Source: Pseudomonas sp. SG20056
GTDB taxonomy: Bacteria; Pseudomonadota; Gammaproteobacteria; Pseudomonadales; Pseudomonadaceae
Direction: 5' to 3'
Length of the DNA: 64,000 nt
Assembly (NCBI RefSeq): GCF_031764535.1
Contig: NZ_CP134499.1
Span: forward strand, 3,968,001 to 4,032,000
Position numbers and translations under genes: made by a program. Shown piece after piece: positions 22,971-33,837 of the stretch (its first letter is position 1; each line of letters starts with the position of its first letter). The notes under the pieces are model-generated. The model searched no databases and was not told where the DNA came from. It saw nothing but the letters and a program-made list of their open reading frames with translations.

Positions 22971-25190
22971 GTGCCCGACGTGATTCTGCGCCTCGCCTTG
23001 CCCTCGCCGCTGCGCCGCCTGTTCGACTACCGCGCCCCGCCCGGTGTGCCGCGCAGCGCCTTGCAGCCTGGTGCGCGGCTGCGCGTGCCGTTTGGTCGAC
23101 GCGAGATGATCGGCATTCTGATCGAAGTGACCGAACACAGCGACGTGCCGGCCGACAAGCTCAAACCCGCCCTGCAATTACTGGATGCCCAGTCGCCACT
23201 GCCGCCCGCACTGTTCAAGCTGTGCCTGTGGACCGCGCAGTATTACCAGCACAGCCTGGGCGACACGCTGAGCTGGGCGCTGCCGGTACTGCTGCGCCAG
23301 GGCGAGCCGGCGGAAGTACGCCAGCAGCGCTTCTGGTCGGTCACCGCCGGCGCGCAGTTGGACGACCCACGCCTGAGCCGCGCACCGCGTCAGCGCGATG
23401 CCCTGAAAACCCTGGCCCAGCACCCTCACGGCGTTGCCCATGCACTGCTGAGCAAACTACAGCTGAACAAGGACAGCCTCGACCTGCTGCTGGAAAAGGG
23501 CCTGGTACAAATTGACGTGCGCCGTCATGCGCCGAGCGAGCGCCACGCCAACTGGTTGGCGCAGCCGGAACTGCCGCTGAATGCTGAGCAGCGCGCGGCC
23601 AGCGAGGCGATTCGCTCAGGTTTCGCCAGCTTCAACGCCTTTCTTCTCGCCGGAGTCACCGGCAGCGGCAAGACCGAGGTCTACCTGCAACTGATCCGCG
23701 AAACCCTGGAGGCCGGCAAGCAGGCCCTGGTGCTGATCCCCGAGATCAACCTAGGCCCACAGACCCTGGCGCGTTTCGAGCAGCGCTTCAACGCGCGCAT
23801 TGCCCTGCTGCACTCGGCGGTGAATGACCGCGAGCGCCTGGACGCCTGGCTGGCGGCGCGCGATGGCGAGGCGGACATCATCATCGGTACCCGTTCGGCG
23901 TTGTTCACCCCCATGCAGCGACCGGGGCTGATCATCATCGACGAGGAGCACGACGCCTCCTATAAACAGCAGGAAGGTCTGCGTTACCACGCCCGCGACC
24001 TGGCGGTGGTACGTGCGCATCAGGAGAACATCCCGATTGTGCTGGGCTCGGCCACGCCCTCGCTGGAAAGCCTGCACAACGCCCACAACGGCCGCTATGC
24101 GCTGCTGCACCTGCGTGAACGCGCCGGCGGGGCCAAGCAGCCGCGTTTTCTGCGCCTGGATGTGAAAAGCCGACCGCTGGATTCCGGCATCTCCGGGCCC
24201 ATGCAGCAGGCCATCGCCCAGACTTTGCAGGCCGGCCAGCAGGTGCTGGTGTTCCTCAACCGCCGCGGCTTCGCCCCTACCCTGCTCTGTCACGACTGCG
24301 GTTGGCTGTCGGAATGCCCGCGCTGCGACGCACGCATGACCGTGCACCAGCGCTCACGCGAGCTGCGTTGCCACCATTGCGGACACGTCGAGCGCCAGCC
24401 GAGCAACTGCCCGAAGTGCAACAACGTCGACCTGCGCCCGGTCGGTGCCGGCACCGAACGCGCCGAAGAACGCCTGGAGATTCTCTTCCCCGGTGTGCCG
24501 GTGTTGCGCGTCGACCGCGACAGCACCTCGCGCAAGGAGGCCATGACCACCTTGTTCAACACCGTGCAGCGCGGTGAGCCGTGCATCCTGGTCGGCACGC
24601 AGATGCTCGCCAAGGGTCACCACTTCCCGCGCGTGACCCTGGTGGCGATTCTCGATGCCGATGGCGGGCTGTTCTCGGCGGATTTTCGCGCCAGCGAGCG
24701 CATGGCCCAGCTGATCGTGCAGGTCGCCGGCCGCGCCGGGCGGGCTGAAGAGCCGGGCAAGGTGATTATCCAGAGCCACCTGGCCGACCACCCTTTATTG
24801 GTGCAGCTGACCGAGCAGGGCTATTTCGCCTTCGCCGAACAGGCCCTCAGCGAACGGCGCAGCGCTGGCCTACCGCCGTTCTGCCACCTCGCGCTGCTGC
24901 GCGCCGAAGCGCACAAACCCGGCCAGGCCGAAGGCTTTCTCGACGATGCCTGCACTGAAGCTGAGCTGTTGTTGAATGAACTGAAGCTCAGCGGCATCGA
25001 ACTGCTTGGCCCGGTACCCGCGCCGATGGAGCGCCGCGCCGGCCGCTACCGCGCGCAGTTGCTGGTGCAGGCCAACGCCCGCGCGCCGCTGCACCGCCTG
25101 CTCAATATCTGGATGCACGCCCTGGAACAGATGCCCAGCGGCCGCGCGGTGCGCTGGTCGTTAGACGTCGACCCCATCGATCTGTTCTAA
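22971..25190 (+). CDS. priA: Primosomal protein N' (replication restart helicase PriA)
   Basis: A 739-residue superfamily 2 helicase. The N-terminal DNA-binding domain is followed by Walker A GVTGSGKTEVY (lysine near 234), the DEEH box in IIIDEEHDASYK, and the zinc-binding insert with eight cysteines in pairs (CHDCGW, CPRCD, CHHCG, CPKCN). Helicase motifs V and VI follow: VGTQMLAKGHHFPRV and QVAGRAGRAEEPG. A GTG at 22971 after CTGGAG gives the normal N-terminus MPDVILRLALPSPL. The protein ends in PIDLF. Confidence 0.97.
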   Translation: MPDVILRLALPSPLRRLFDYRAPPGVPRSALQPGARLRVPFGRREMIGILIEVTEHSDVPADKLKPALQLLDAQSPLPPALFKLCLWTAQYYQHSLGDTLSWALPVLLRQGEPAEVRQQRFWSVTAGAQLDDPRLSRAPRQRDALKTLAQHPHGVAHALLSKLQLNKDSLDLLLEKGLVQIDVRRHAPSERHANWLAQPELPLNAEQRAASEAIRSGFASFNAFLLAGVTGSGKTEVYLQLIRETLEAGKQALVLIPEINLGPQTLARFEQRFNARIALLHSAVNDRERLDAWLAARDGEADIIIGTRSALFTPMQRPGLIIIDEEHDASYKQQEGLRYHARDLAVVRAHQENIPIVLGSATPSLESLHNAHNGRYALLHLRERAGGAKQPRFLRLDVKSRPLDSGISGPMQQAIAQTLQAGQQVLVFLNRRGFAPTLLCHDCGWLSECPRCDARMTVHQRSRELRCHHCGHVERQPSNCPKCNNVDLRPVGAGTERAEERLEILFPGVPVLRVDRDSTSRKEAMTTLFNTVQRGEPCILVGTQMLAKGHHFPRVTLVAILDADGGLFSADFRASERMAQLIVQVAGRAGRAEEPGKVIIQSHLADHPLLVQLTEQGYFAFAEQALSERRSAGLPPFCHLALLRAEAHKPGQAEGFLDDACTEAELLLNELKLSGIELLGPVPAPMERRAGRYRAQLLVQANARAPLHRLLNIWMHALEQMPSGRAVRWSLDVDPIDLF

Positions 25191-25250
25191 GCCAGGCCAC
25201 CGTGCGCAGCCTGTTACACTGCACGCCATTTCGTTTAGCAGGCCTGCACC

Positions 25251-26630
<1,380 letters not shown>

Positions 26631-26692
26631 TTGCCGCATAAGCTAAATAGACGGCTGCAGTGAAGCGGCCAGCGACAGAGGAGTAGCCCCCC

Positions 26693-27928
26693 TTGCGCAA
26701 TATTCTGGTGATCGAAGACAGCCCACTGGTGCTGAAAATTCTCGAACATCTGTTTCGCAAGGAGGCCGGCTTTCAGCCGATCTTCTGCGCTTCCATGGGC
26801 GAAGCCCAGGTGATGCTGGAAACCTCGGCCGAGCTGTTCTTCGCCGCCATCGTCGACCTCAACCTGCCGGACGCCCCGGACGGTGAGATTGTCGACGTGG
26901 TGATGAGCTATCACCTGCCCTGCATCGTGCTCAGCGGCACCTACAACGAGCAGCGCCGCGATCAGATGCTGCTCAAGGGCGTGGTCGATTACGTGCTCAA
27001 GGAAAGCCAGCACTCCTACGAGTACGCCTTCCGCCTGCTGCACCGCCTGGAAAGCAACAGCGAGGTGAAGATCCTCATCGCCGAGGACTCCGAAGCCACC
27101 CGCCATTACATCCGCCATGTACTGACGCCGCATCGCTACCAGATTCTCGAAGCCTGCGACGGCGACGAAGCCCTGCGCATCCTCAAGGAACAGCCGGATA
27201 TCGACCTGCTGGTGGTCGACCACAGCATGCCGGGGTTGAGCGGTTTCGACCTGGTCAAACTGCTGCGGCAGAAAATGAAACGCCACGAGCTGATCATTCT
27301 CGGTCTGTCCGCCGACACCAAGGGCTCGCTCAGCGCCAAATTTATCAAGCACGGCGCCGACGACTTTCTGCGCAAACCCTTCTGCCCGGAAGAGCTCAAC
27401 TGCCGAGTGATGTCGACCCTGGAACGCCGCGACCTGCTGCGCGCCCTCAAGCAGGCCGCACAGTTTGATGCCCTGACCGGTTTGAACAATCGCCGCGCCT
27501 TCTATGAGCACGGCCAGCAGCTGTTCCAGCAAGCCCGCTCCGGCGGACGCGACCTCAGCGTGGCGATGCTCGATCTGGACTTCTTCAAACGGATCAACGA
27601 CGAACACGGCCACGCCAGTGGCGATGCAGCACTAATCGCCTTCTCCCGCGCGTTTTCTGCGGTATTCCCCGATGCACTGCTCGGGCGTCTGGGCGGTGAA
27701 GAATTCGCCATGGTCAGCCAGCAGGATGCTGCGACCCTCAGCGACACCCTCGACCAGCTACGCAGCCATTGCGCCACCTTGAAGTACGCCATCGGTGCAC
27801 CGCCGCTGTCGTTCAGCGCCGGTATCTACTATGGCGCCCCCGATGACCTGGAAAGCCTGCTGCACCAGGCCGACCTGCGCTTGTATCAGGCCAAGAATCA
27901 GGGCCGCGGGCGTAATTGCTGGCAGTAG
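26693..27928 (+). CDS. Response regulator diguanylate cyclase with two receiver domains (REC-REC-GGDEF)
   Basis: A 411-residue protein. The first receiver domain (1-120) has the acidic pair in VIEDSPL and a phospho-acceptor aspartate in IVDLNLPD. The second (about 125-245) has LIAEDSEAT, LVVDHSMPG and the lysine in FLRKPF. The GGDEF domain (about 255-411) carries GGEEF in RLGGEEFAMV, which is an active form. The RxxD inhibitory site expected five residues upstream is absent (VFPD). The start is a TTG at 26693 after GAGGAG. The architecture resembles PleD; the partner kinase is not nearby. Confidence 0.9.
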   Translation: MRNILVIEDSPLVLKILEHLFRKEAGFQPIFCASMGEAQVMLETSAELFFAAIVDLNLPDAPDGEIVDVVMSYHLPCIVLSGTYNEQRRDQMLLKGVVDYVLKESQHSYEYAFRLLHRLESNSEVKILIAEDSEATRHYIRHVLTPHRYQILEACDGDEALRILKEQPDIDLLVVDHSMPGLSGFDLVKLLRQKMKRHELIILGLSADTKGSLSAKFIKHGADDFLRKPFCPEELNCRVMSTLERRDLLRALKQAAQFDALTGLNNRRAFYEHGQQLFQQARSGGRDLSVAMLDLDFFKRINDEHGHASGDAALIAFSRAFSAVFPDALLGRLGGEEFAMVSQQDAATLSDTLDQLRSHCATLKYAIGAPPLSFSAGIYYGAPDDLESLLHQADLRLYQAKNQGRGRNCWQ

Positions 27929-27962
27929 TTCATGCGGTCTGCTGGCGGTGCAGCATTAGGTC

Positions 27963-28700
27963 CTAGAGCCCGTGACGCTGAAAGATCTGCGCATAGCTGC
28001 CATCAGCGCGCATTTCCTCAATCGCCTTGTTGAAAGCATCGGCAATCTGCTGATGCTGCGGATGTTTGCGGCTGACCAGAATATGCAGGCCGTTCTCGCT
28101 CAAGGGTTGCGGCAAAAACTCCAACTGGTCGCGAATCCCGGCCAGGCTGCGACTCAGGTGAAAACGCGCCACTAGTTCATCCTCCAGAGTCAGCTGCACC
28201 CGCCGCGCCTGCAGCATGCGCGCGCCCACTTCAAAGCCGACCACACCGACCTTGGTCAGCCGGTTGTCCTGGTCAAACTCACTGGAATAGGCATAACCAC
28301 GCACCACGGCAATGCTGTAGGGGTACAAATCCGGCAGCTGGCGGAAATTGATCTGACTACCCTTGCGCTGCAGAAAACGGATGCGGTTGATCAGGTAAGG
28401 CTGCGAGTAATGGCCAAAGACCGCCCGTTCATCGGTGTACCAGGCGTTGATCAGCACATCGTAGATTTCCTGCTGCAACCCCCGCACCGCGCGCTCCCAC
28501 GGCACTTGAGCGTAACTGGTGGTGTAGCCGGCGCGAGTCAGTGCGGTGGTCACCAGATCAGAGGCCACCCCGTTGTTTAGCAGCGTCTGGTCATTGAATG
28601 GCGGCCAAGGGTCCGCCACCAACCGCAAGGTCTCTGCAGCATGGCCACACAGAGGCGCCAACAGCACCCACGACAGCAGGCAGGCACGCAGTCCATTCAT
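27963..28700 (-). CDS. Periplasmic solute-binding-like protein (SBP_bac_3), orphan
   Basis: A 245-residue exported protein: signal peptide (ACLLSWVLLAPLCGHAAE), then the family-3 pattern TLRLVADPWPPFNDQ, PWERAVRGLQQEIYD and a C-terminal AFNKAIEEMRADGSYAQIF. No permease or ATPase gene adjoins it. Such orphans in pseudomonads are often of unknown ligand and may not act in transport. Convergent with the REC-REC-GGDEF gene. The ATG at 28700 is chosen because it begins the signal peptide. Confidence 0.85.
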   Translation of the reverse strand: MNGLRACLLSWVLLAPLCGHAAETLRLVADPWPPFNDQTLLNNGVASDLVTTALTRAGYTTSYAQVPWERAVRGLQQEIYDVLINAWYTDERAVFGHYSQPYLINRIRFLQRKGSQINFRQLPDLYPYSIAVVRGYAYSSEFDQDNRLTKVGVVGFEVGARMLQARRVQLTLEDELVARFHLSRSLAGIRDQLEFLPQPLSENGLHILVSRKHPQHQQIADAFNKAIEEMRADGSYAQIFQRHGL

Positions 28701-28838
28701 CACCGGCGATTCCAGAGAAAGCAGAGCCCTAATCCTAGCTGCCACAGCATTTTTTAACAGCGCCCTAATAGTCGCAAACACGCCGAAAGCTATTCTGTGC
28801 AGACAACAACCCAGCACGGCAAACAGGAGTTCCGCCGC

Positions 28839-29405
28839 ATGGCGTCACAACACCCCCTGCGCATTCTCGATGCCACGCATGCTGATCTAGAGACCTTGCA
28901 GCGCATTGGCTGCGATACCTACCGCGAACATTTCAGTGAAATCTGGACACACGCGGGAATGCGGCACTTTCTTTCCGACGACTTCTCACGCGAGAGCCTG
29001 ACCCGCTCGCTCGCGGCGCCAGACCAGCATCTATGGCTGCTGGCCAAGGACATGGCCGGCAACACTCAGGGCTTTGCCAAACTCAACTGGAACAGCCGCA
29101 TGCCGCTGCATAACGCAGCGGGCGCAGAACTGCAGAAGATTTACCTGCTCAAGTCCGCGACTGGCAAAGGTTATGGCATGCAGTTACTGAGCGTTATCTG
29201 TGAGCGTGCATCAACACAGCAACAACAGATGCTGTGGCTGGATGTCCTAAAGAGCAATCACGCGGCACAAGCCTTCTACTCACGCTTCGGTTTCCATGCC
29301 TGTGGCGAAATCCCATTCAGCACTGACCTGTTCGAAATCGGCATGCAGGTCATGACCTACGACCTCACGTCCCGCTCGCAAGCGCAGCCGACAACTTGCA
29401 GTTAA
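28839..29405 (+). CDS. GNAT family N-acetyltransferase
   Basis: A 188-residue acetyl-CoA-dependent acyltransferase. The acetyl-CoA binding motif is around LLKSATGKGYGMQLLSVI (Q/RxxGxG/A type), and a later LDVLKSNHAAQAFYSRFGFHACGE matches motif B. An AGGAG ribosome site precedes the ATG at 28839. The substrate cannot be told. Two bases separate its end from an in-frame extension of the next gene, and 49 from that gene's likely start. Confidence 0.88.
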   Translation: MASQHPLRILDATHADLETLQRIGCDTYREHFSEIWTHAGMRHFLSDDFSRESLTRSLAAPDQHLWLLAKDMAGNTQGFAKLNWNSRMPLHNAAGAELQKIYLLKSATGKGYGMQLLSVICERASTQQQQMLWLDVLKSNHAAQAFYSRFGFHACGEIPFSTDLFEIGMQVMTYDLTSRSQAQPTTCS

Positions 29406-29454
29406 GATGCGCGCTGTTTTGCGCCAGCCTTGGCGCGTGTCGCAGGTTGAGGAA

Positions 29455-30645
29455 ATGGCTGTGCTTACACCCCAGGTCGTGATTATCGGAGCCGGTGCCG
29501 CCGGGCTTATGTGTGCATTGACGGCCGCTGCGCGCGGACGCCAAGTGCTGCTGCTGGATCACGCCAACAAAGCCGGCAAGAAGATCCTGATGTCCGGTGG
29601 CGGGCGCTGCAATTTCACCAATATGTACTGTGAACCGAGCAACTTTCTCTCGGAAAACCCGCACTTCTGCAAATCCGCCCTGGCCCGCTACACCCAGTGG
29701 GACTTTATCGGCCTGGTGGCCAAGCACGGCGTGCCCTACCACGAGAAGAAACTCGGCCAGCTATTCTGCGACAACAAGGCCAGCGACATCCTCGGCCTGT
29801 TGCTGAGCGAGTGCGATGAGGCCGGCGTCGAGCTGCGCCTGGACACCTCGGTCAGTGAGATCAGCAAGCTGGACAGCGGCTACCAGCTGCAGACCAGTGC
29901 CGGCCTGGTGCGCTGCGAGTCACTGGTGATCGCCACCGGCGGCCTGTCGATTCCGACTCTCGGCGCCAGCGGCTTTGGCTATCAGGTGGCCAAGCAGTTC
30001 GGCCACACCCTGCTGCCGACCCGCGCCGGCCTGGTGCCATTTACCATCACCGACCCGCAACTCAAGGCGCTGTGCAGCGAGCTGTCGGGCACGTCGGTGG
30101 AAGACTGTGTGGTGAGCTGCAACGGCCAAAGCTTCAAGGAAAATATCCTGTTCACCCACCGTGGCCTCAGTGGCCCGGCGATTCTGCAGATTTCCTCGTT
30201 CTGGCAACCGGGTGCGGCTATCAGCATCAACCTGCTGCCACATATCGACCTGCCCGAGTGGCTGGAGCAGCAGCAACGCGAACGCCCGAACAGCGAGCTG
30301 AAAACCCTGCTCGCCGAGCTGTTTACCAAGAAGATGGCCGGCCTGCTGGCGGACAACTGGTTCGCCTCCAAACCGATGAAGCAGTACACCCACGCCGAAC
30401 TCAGGGCGATTGCCGCGCAGCTTGGTGACTGGCAACTGGTGCCGGCTGGCACCGAGGGCTACCGCACCGCCGAGGTCACGTTGGGCGGCGTGGATACCCG
30501 CGAAGTGTCATCGAAAACCATGGAGTCGCTGAAATCGCCTGGGCTGTATTTTGTCGGCGAGGTGCTGGATGTGACGGGGCATCTGGGCGGCTTCAACTTC
30601 CAGTGGGCCTGGGCGTCCGGCTACGCGGCAGCGCAATACGCCTGA
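29455..30645 (+). CDS. NAD(P)/FAD-dependent oxidoreductase, BaiN/RdsA (HI0933-like) family
   Basis: A 396-residue flavoprotein. The Rossmann FAD motif VVIIGAGAAGLMCALTAAARG lies near the N-terminus, followed by the family hallmark KILMSGGGRCNFTN. The C-terminal part has GGVDTREVSSKTMES and LYFVGEVLDVTGHLGGFN. Cytosolic by sequence; the substrate is unknown. The ATG at 29455 after TTGAGGA is preferred to one 16 codons upstream. Confidence 0.9.
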   Translation: MAVLTPQVVIIGAGAAGLMCALTAAARGRQVLLLDHANKAGKKILMSGGGRCNFTNMYCEPSNFLSENPHFCKSALARYTQWDFIGLVAKHGVPYHEKKLGQLFCDNKASDILGLLLSECDEAGVELRLDTSVSEISKLDSGYQLQTSAGLVRCESLVIATGGLSIPTLGASGFGYQVAKQFGHTLLPTRAGLVPFTITDPQLKALCSELSGTSVEDCVVSCNGQSFKENILFTHRGLSGPAILQISSFWQPGAAISINLLPHIDLPEWLEQQQRERPNSELKTLLAELFTKKMAGLLADNWFASKPMKQYTHAELRAIAAQLGDWQLVPAGTEGYRTAEVTLGGVDTREVSSKTMESLKSPGLYFVGEVLDVTGHLGGFNFQWAWASGYAAAQYA

Positions 30646-30649
30646 AACG

Positions 30650-31426
30650 TCAGAGCTCAGGCCCCGGCACCAGCGGTGGCAAGGGCTCGCCCGGTAGCCA
30701 TTTCTGGTGGATCGCAGCAAAACTGCCATCGTTTTTCATGCCATCCAGCTCGCGCTGCCAGCGGGCAATCAAGGCGTCGTCGGTATCGTGCGAGAAGGCA
30801 ATATAGCTGTCGCTATACACAAACTCGAAGAGCAGCTGTACCTCATTCATCTGGATATCACCCTGCGCCAGTAGCGTGCTGATCGTAAGGTTGTCCAGCA
30901 CCATCAGCTTGACCCGCCCGAGCTTGAGCATGCGCACCACCTGCGCAGGCCCGGTGACTGGCGTCAGGTTAGTAAAGCCCAGCGCCTGCAAACGCTGATG
31001 GCTATACCAATCACGTGGCACGGCAATCTCTCCGTACTCACGCGCCTCATCCAGACTCTTGATCGAGAGAAACGAACTGCGCAGGGCATAGAAGCTGGCG
31101 ACGCTGCGGGTAATCGGGCCGACCCACTTGAACAACGCCTCGCGCTCACGGGTACGCATGGTCACGAACAATCCGGTATTGGGACGTGTCAGGGCCTGCT
31201 GATAGCCCCGCGCCCAGGGCACCACGCTGATCGGCGCGCTCTGTCCGGTGCGCTGCATGATCACTTGCACCACTTCGGTGGCCAGCCCCGCCGGTTTGCC
31301 GTCTTCGCTGAAGTTGATCGGTGGATATTCTTCGGTGTACAGGCGCAGCGGCTCGGCCTGCAGGCTCACACACGACAGGCTGGCCAGCAGCAACGCGAGC
31401 AATCCACGCACACAGGTGTACAACAC
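30650..31426 (-). CDS. Periplasmic solute-binding-like protein (SBP_bac_3), orphan
   Basis: A 258-residue exported protein starting at a GTG at 31426: signal peptide ending SLQA, then PLRLYTEEYPPINFSEDGKPAG, typical of amino-acid-binding-like folds, and ALIARWQRELDGMKNDGSF at the end. It is convergent with the flavoprotein, 4 bases apart. No transport partner is nearby. It belongs to the same family as the proteins at 27963 and 50793, but they are clearly diverged from one another. Confidence 0.85.
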   Translation of the reverse strand: MLYTCVRGLLALLLASLSCVSLQAEPLRLYTEEYPPINFSEDGKPAGLATEVVQVIMQRTGQSAPISVVPWARGYQQALTRPNTGLFVTMRTREREALFKWVGPITRSVASFYALRSSFLSIKSLDEAREYGEIAVPRDWYSHQRLQALGFTNLTPVTGPAQVVRMLKLGRVKLMVLDNLTISTLLAQGDIQMNEVQLLFEFVYSDSYIAFSHDTDDALIARWQRELDGMKNDGSFAAIHQKWLPGEPLPPLVPGPEL

Positions 31427-31596
31427 GGCAGATGCCTCGCGAATGAGTGGATAGTTTCAGCGTAGCCCGGCCGCAGTGATTCACATCAACCAGCCGATCA
31501 GCGCCACATTTTAATCAGCCGAAGCACCGCTGCCGCTGCCAAGTCGGCACAGACTCCGTTAGGCTGCTACCCGTTACGGTTGATCAAGGTCGGGCC

Positions 31597-33774
31597 ATGC
31601 CGTCCACTGCGCTGCGCCACTCGTTTCGTCGCCTCTGGGCCCAGGACAAATTCAGCTACAGCCTGCGGGTGTTTATCGCCCTCAGCGGGGCGCTGCTGCT
31701 GTGCTGGTCGCAGGGCTGGATGCATGCGCTGATTCCGTTGTTTCTCGGCGTCATCGCCAGCGCCCTGGCGGAAACCGACGACAGCTGGCAGGGCCGCCTA
31801 GTGGCACTGCTGGTCACCCTTGGCTGTTTCAGCGTGGCGGCCTATGCGGTGGAATTCCTCTTTCCTTACCCCTGGCTGTTCGTCTGCGCCCTGGCGCTGT
31901 CGAGCTTTGCCCTGACCATGCTCGGCGCACTGGGCGAACGCTATGCCACCCTCGGCGCAGCCACGCTGATTCTCGCGGTGTACAGCATGATCGGCGTGGA
32001 GCAGCGCGGCGGCGCAGCGGGCCTCTGGCAGGAGCCGCTGCTGCTGGTGGCGGGCGCAGCCTGGTACGGCCTGCTGTCGGTGCTGTGGAATGCCCTGTTT
32101 GCCAACCAGCCGGTGCAGCACAGCCTGGCGCGGCTGTTTCGCGAGCTGGGCCAGTACCTCAAGCTCAAGGCCGCACTGTTCGAACCGCTGCGTCAGCTGG
32201 ATGTGGAAGAACGCCGCCTGGCCCTGGCCAAACAGAACGGTCGCGTAGTGGCCGCGCTGAATGCGGCCAAGGAAATCATCCTGCACCGGGTAGGCAATGG
32301 CCGGCCGGGACCGAAAGTCAGCCGCTACCTGAAACTGTACTTTCTCGCCCAGGACATCCACGAACGCGCCAGTTCCTCGCATTACCCGTACAACGAACTG
32401 GCCGAAGCGTTCTTTCACAGCGATGTGCTGTTTCGCTGCCAGCGCCTGCTGCGCCTGCATGGCGAAGCCTGTCAGCGCCTGGCCCAGGCCATCGAGCTGC
32501 GCCAGCCGTTCGAGTACCGCGAGCTATGCCGCCAGGCGCTGGACGACCTGCACGACTCCCTCGAACACCTGCGCGTGCAGAGCAACCCGGCCTGGCGTCA
32601 TCTATTGCGCTCGCTCGGTGCCCTGGCTGGCAACCTGCGCAGCCTGGATGCGCTGCTGGGCAACGCCAGCAACCCCGACGCCATGGCGGAGCAGCAGGAC
32701 AGCAGCCTGCTCGACCGCGAGCCGCAGTCACTCAAGGATGTCTGGGAACGCCTGCGCCTGCAGCTGACGCCGACTTCGCTACTGTTTCGCCATGCCCTGC
32801 GCCTGTCACTGGCACTGGCGGCCGGCTACGGCGTGCTGCACTGGATTCACCCGACCCAGGGCTACTGGATTCTGCTGACCACGCTGTTTGTCTGCCAGCC
32901 GAACTACGGCGCGACCCGGCTCAAGCTGGTGCAGCGGATCAGCGGCACGGTGCTCGGCCTGCTGCTCGGCTGGGCGCTGTTCGACCTGTTCCCCAATCCA
33001 CTGGTGCAAGCGCTGTTCGCGGTGGTCGCCGGGGTGGTGTTCTTTGCCCTGCGCAGCAGCCGCTACACCTTGGCCACCGCCGCCATCACCCTGCTGGTGC
33101 TGTTCTGCTTCAACCAGGTCGGCGATGGCTACGGGCTGTTTATTCCACGCCTGGTCGATACCTTGCTCGGCAGCCTGATCGCCGGCCTGGCCGTATTGCT
33201 GATCCTGCCGGACTGGCAGGGCCGTCGCCTGAATCGCCTGCTCGCCAGCACCCTGAGCTGCAACAGCCGCTACTTGCAGCAGATCATCGCCCAATACGCC
33301 AGCGGCAAACGTGACGACCTGGCCTACCGCCTGGCCCGGCGCAATGCACATAACGCCGACGCCACACTGTCGACCACTCTGGGCAATATGCTGATGGAAC
33401 CGGGGCATTTTCGTAAGGAAGCAGATATCGGCTTCCGCTTTCTGGTGCTCTCGCACACCCTCTTGAGTTACCTCTCGGGCCTTGGCGCGCACCGCGGTGA
33501 AACCAGCCTGAGCGGCAGCGACAACCCGCTGCTGGCCAGTGCCAGCCAGTTGGCCGCCAGCCTGGACGAGATTGCCAGCTGCCTCGACGACGAACGCCCG
33601 GTGGCCATCCACAGTGACGCCGAAGAGCAGCTGGCTGCGGCACTGGAACAGCTCAGCGACTACCTGGATGACCCGCAACGTCTGGTGCAAACCCAACTGG
33701 CGCTGATCTGCCGCCAGCTCGGACCACTGCGCACCCTGGCCTCACACCTGCAAAAACGCCAACCTGAGGCTTAA
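31597..33774 (+). CDS. FUSC family inner-membrane protein (YccS/YhfK-like)
   Basis: A 725-residue membrane protein with two blocks of transmembrane helices (about residues 20-185 and 390-535), each followed by a cytoplasmic region. This is the FUSC/aromatic acid exporter-type duplication. Characteristic parts are HPTQGYWILLTTLFVCQPNYGATRLK and the C-terminal helical domain with RLARRNAHNADATLSTTLGNML. Related proteins include AaeB-type effluxers, but substrates of the YccS branch are unknown. Confidence 0.85.
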   Translation: MPSTALRHSFRRLWAQDKFSYSLRVFIALSGALLLCWSQGWMHALIPLFLGVIASALAETDDSWQGRLVALLVTLGCFSVAAYAVEFLFPYPWLFVCALALSSFALTMLGALGERYATLGAATLILAVYSMIGVEQRGGAAGLWQEPLLLVAGAAWYGLLSVLWNALFANQPVQHSLARLFRELGQYLKLKAALFEPLRQLDVEERRLALAKQNGRVVAALNAAKEIILHRVGNGRPGPKVSRYLKLYFLAQDIHERASSSHYPYNELAEAFFHSDVLFRCQRLLRLHGEACQRLAQAIELRQPFEYRELCRQALDDLHDSLEHLRVQSNPAWRHLLRSLGALAGNLRSLDALLGNASNPDAMAEQQDSSLLDREPQSLKDVWERLRLQLTPTSLLFRHALRLSLALAAGYGVLHWIHPTQGYWILLTTLFVCQPNYGATRLKLVQRISGTVLGLLLGWALFDLFPNPLVQALFAVVAGVVFFALRSSRYTLATAAITLLVLFCFNQVGDGYGLFIPRLVDTLLGSLIAGLAVLLILPDWQGRRLNRLLASTLSCNSRYLQQIIAQYASGKRDDLAYRLARRNAHNADATLSTTLGNMLMEPGHFRKEADIGFRFLVLSHTLLSYLSGLGAHRGETSLSGSDNPLLASASQLAASLDEIASCLDDERPVAIHSDAEEQLAAALEQLSDYLDDPQRLVQTQLALICRQLGPLRTLASHLQKRQPEA

Positions 33775-33837
33775 CCCCAGGCTATACGGCGCAGCCAGCC
33801 ACTATTGGCTAGCGCATAGAGCAGGCTTTCTGCCAGT

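Noticed and set aside
31701..33314. A 537-codon frame overlapping the FUSC gene on the same strand
   Set aside because: It is arginine-, proline- and alanine-rich with no hydrophobic helices, as expected from a shifted frame of the real membrane-protein gene.
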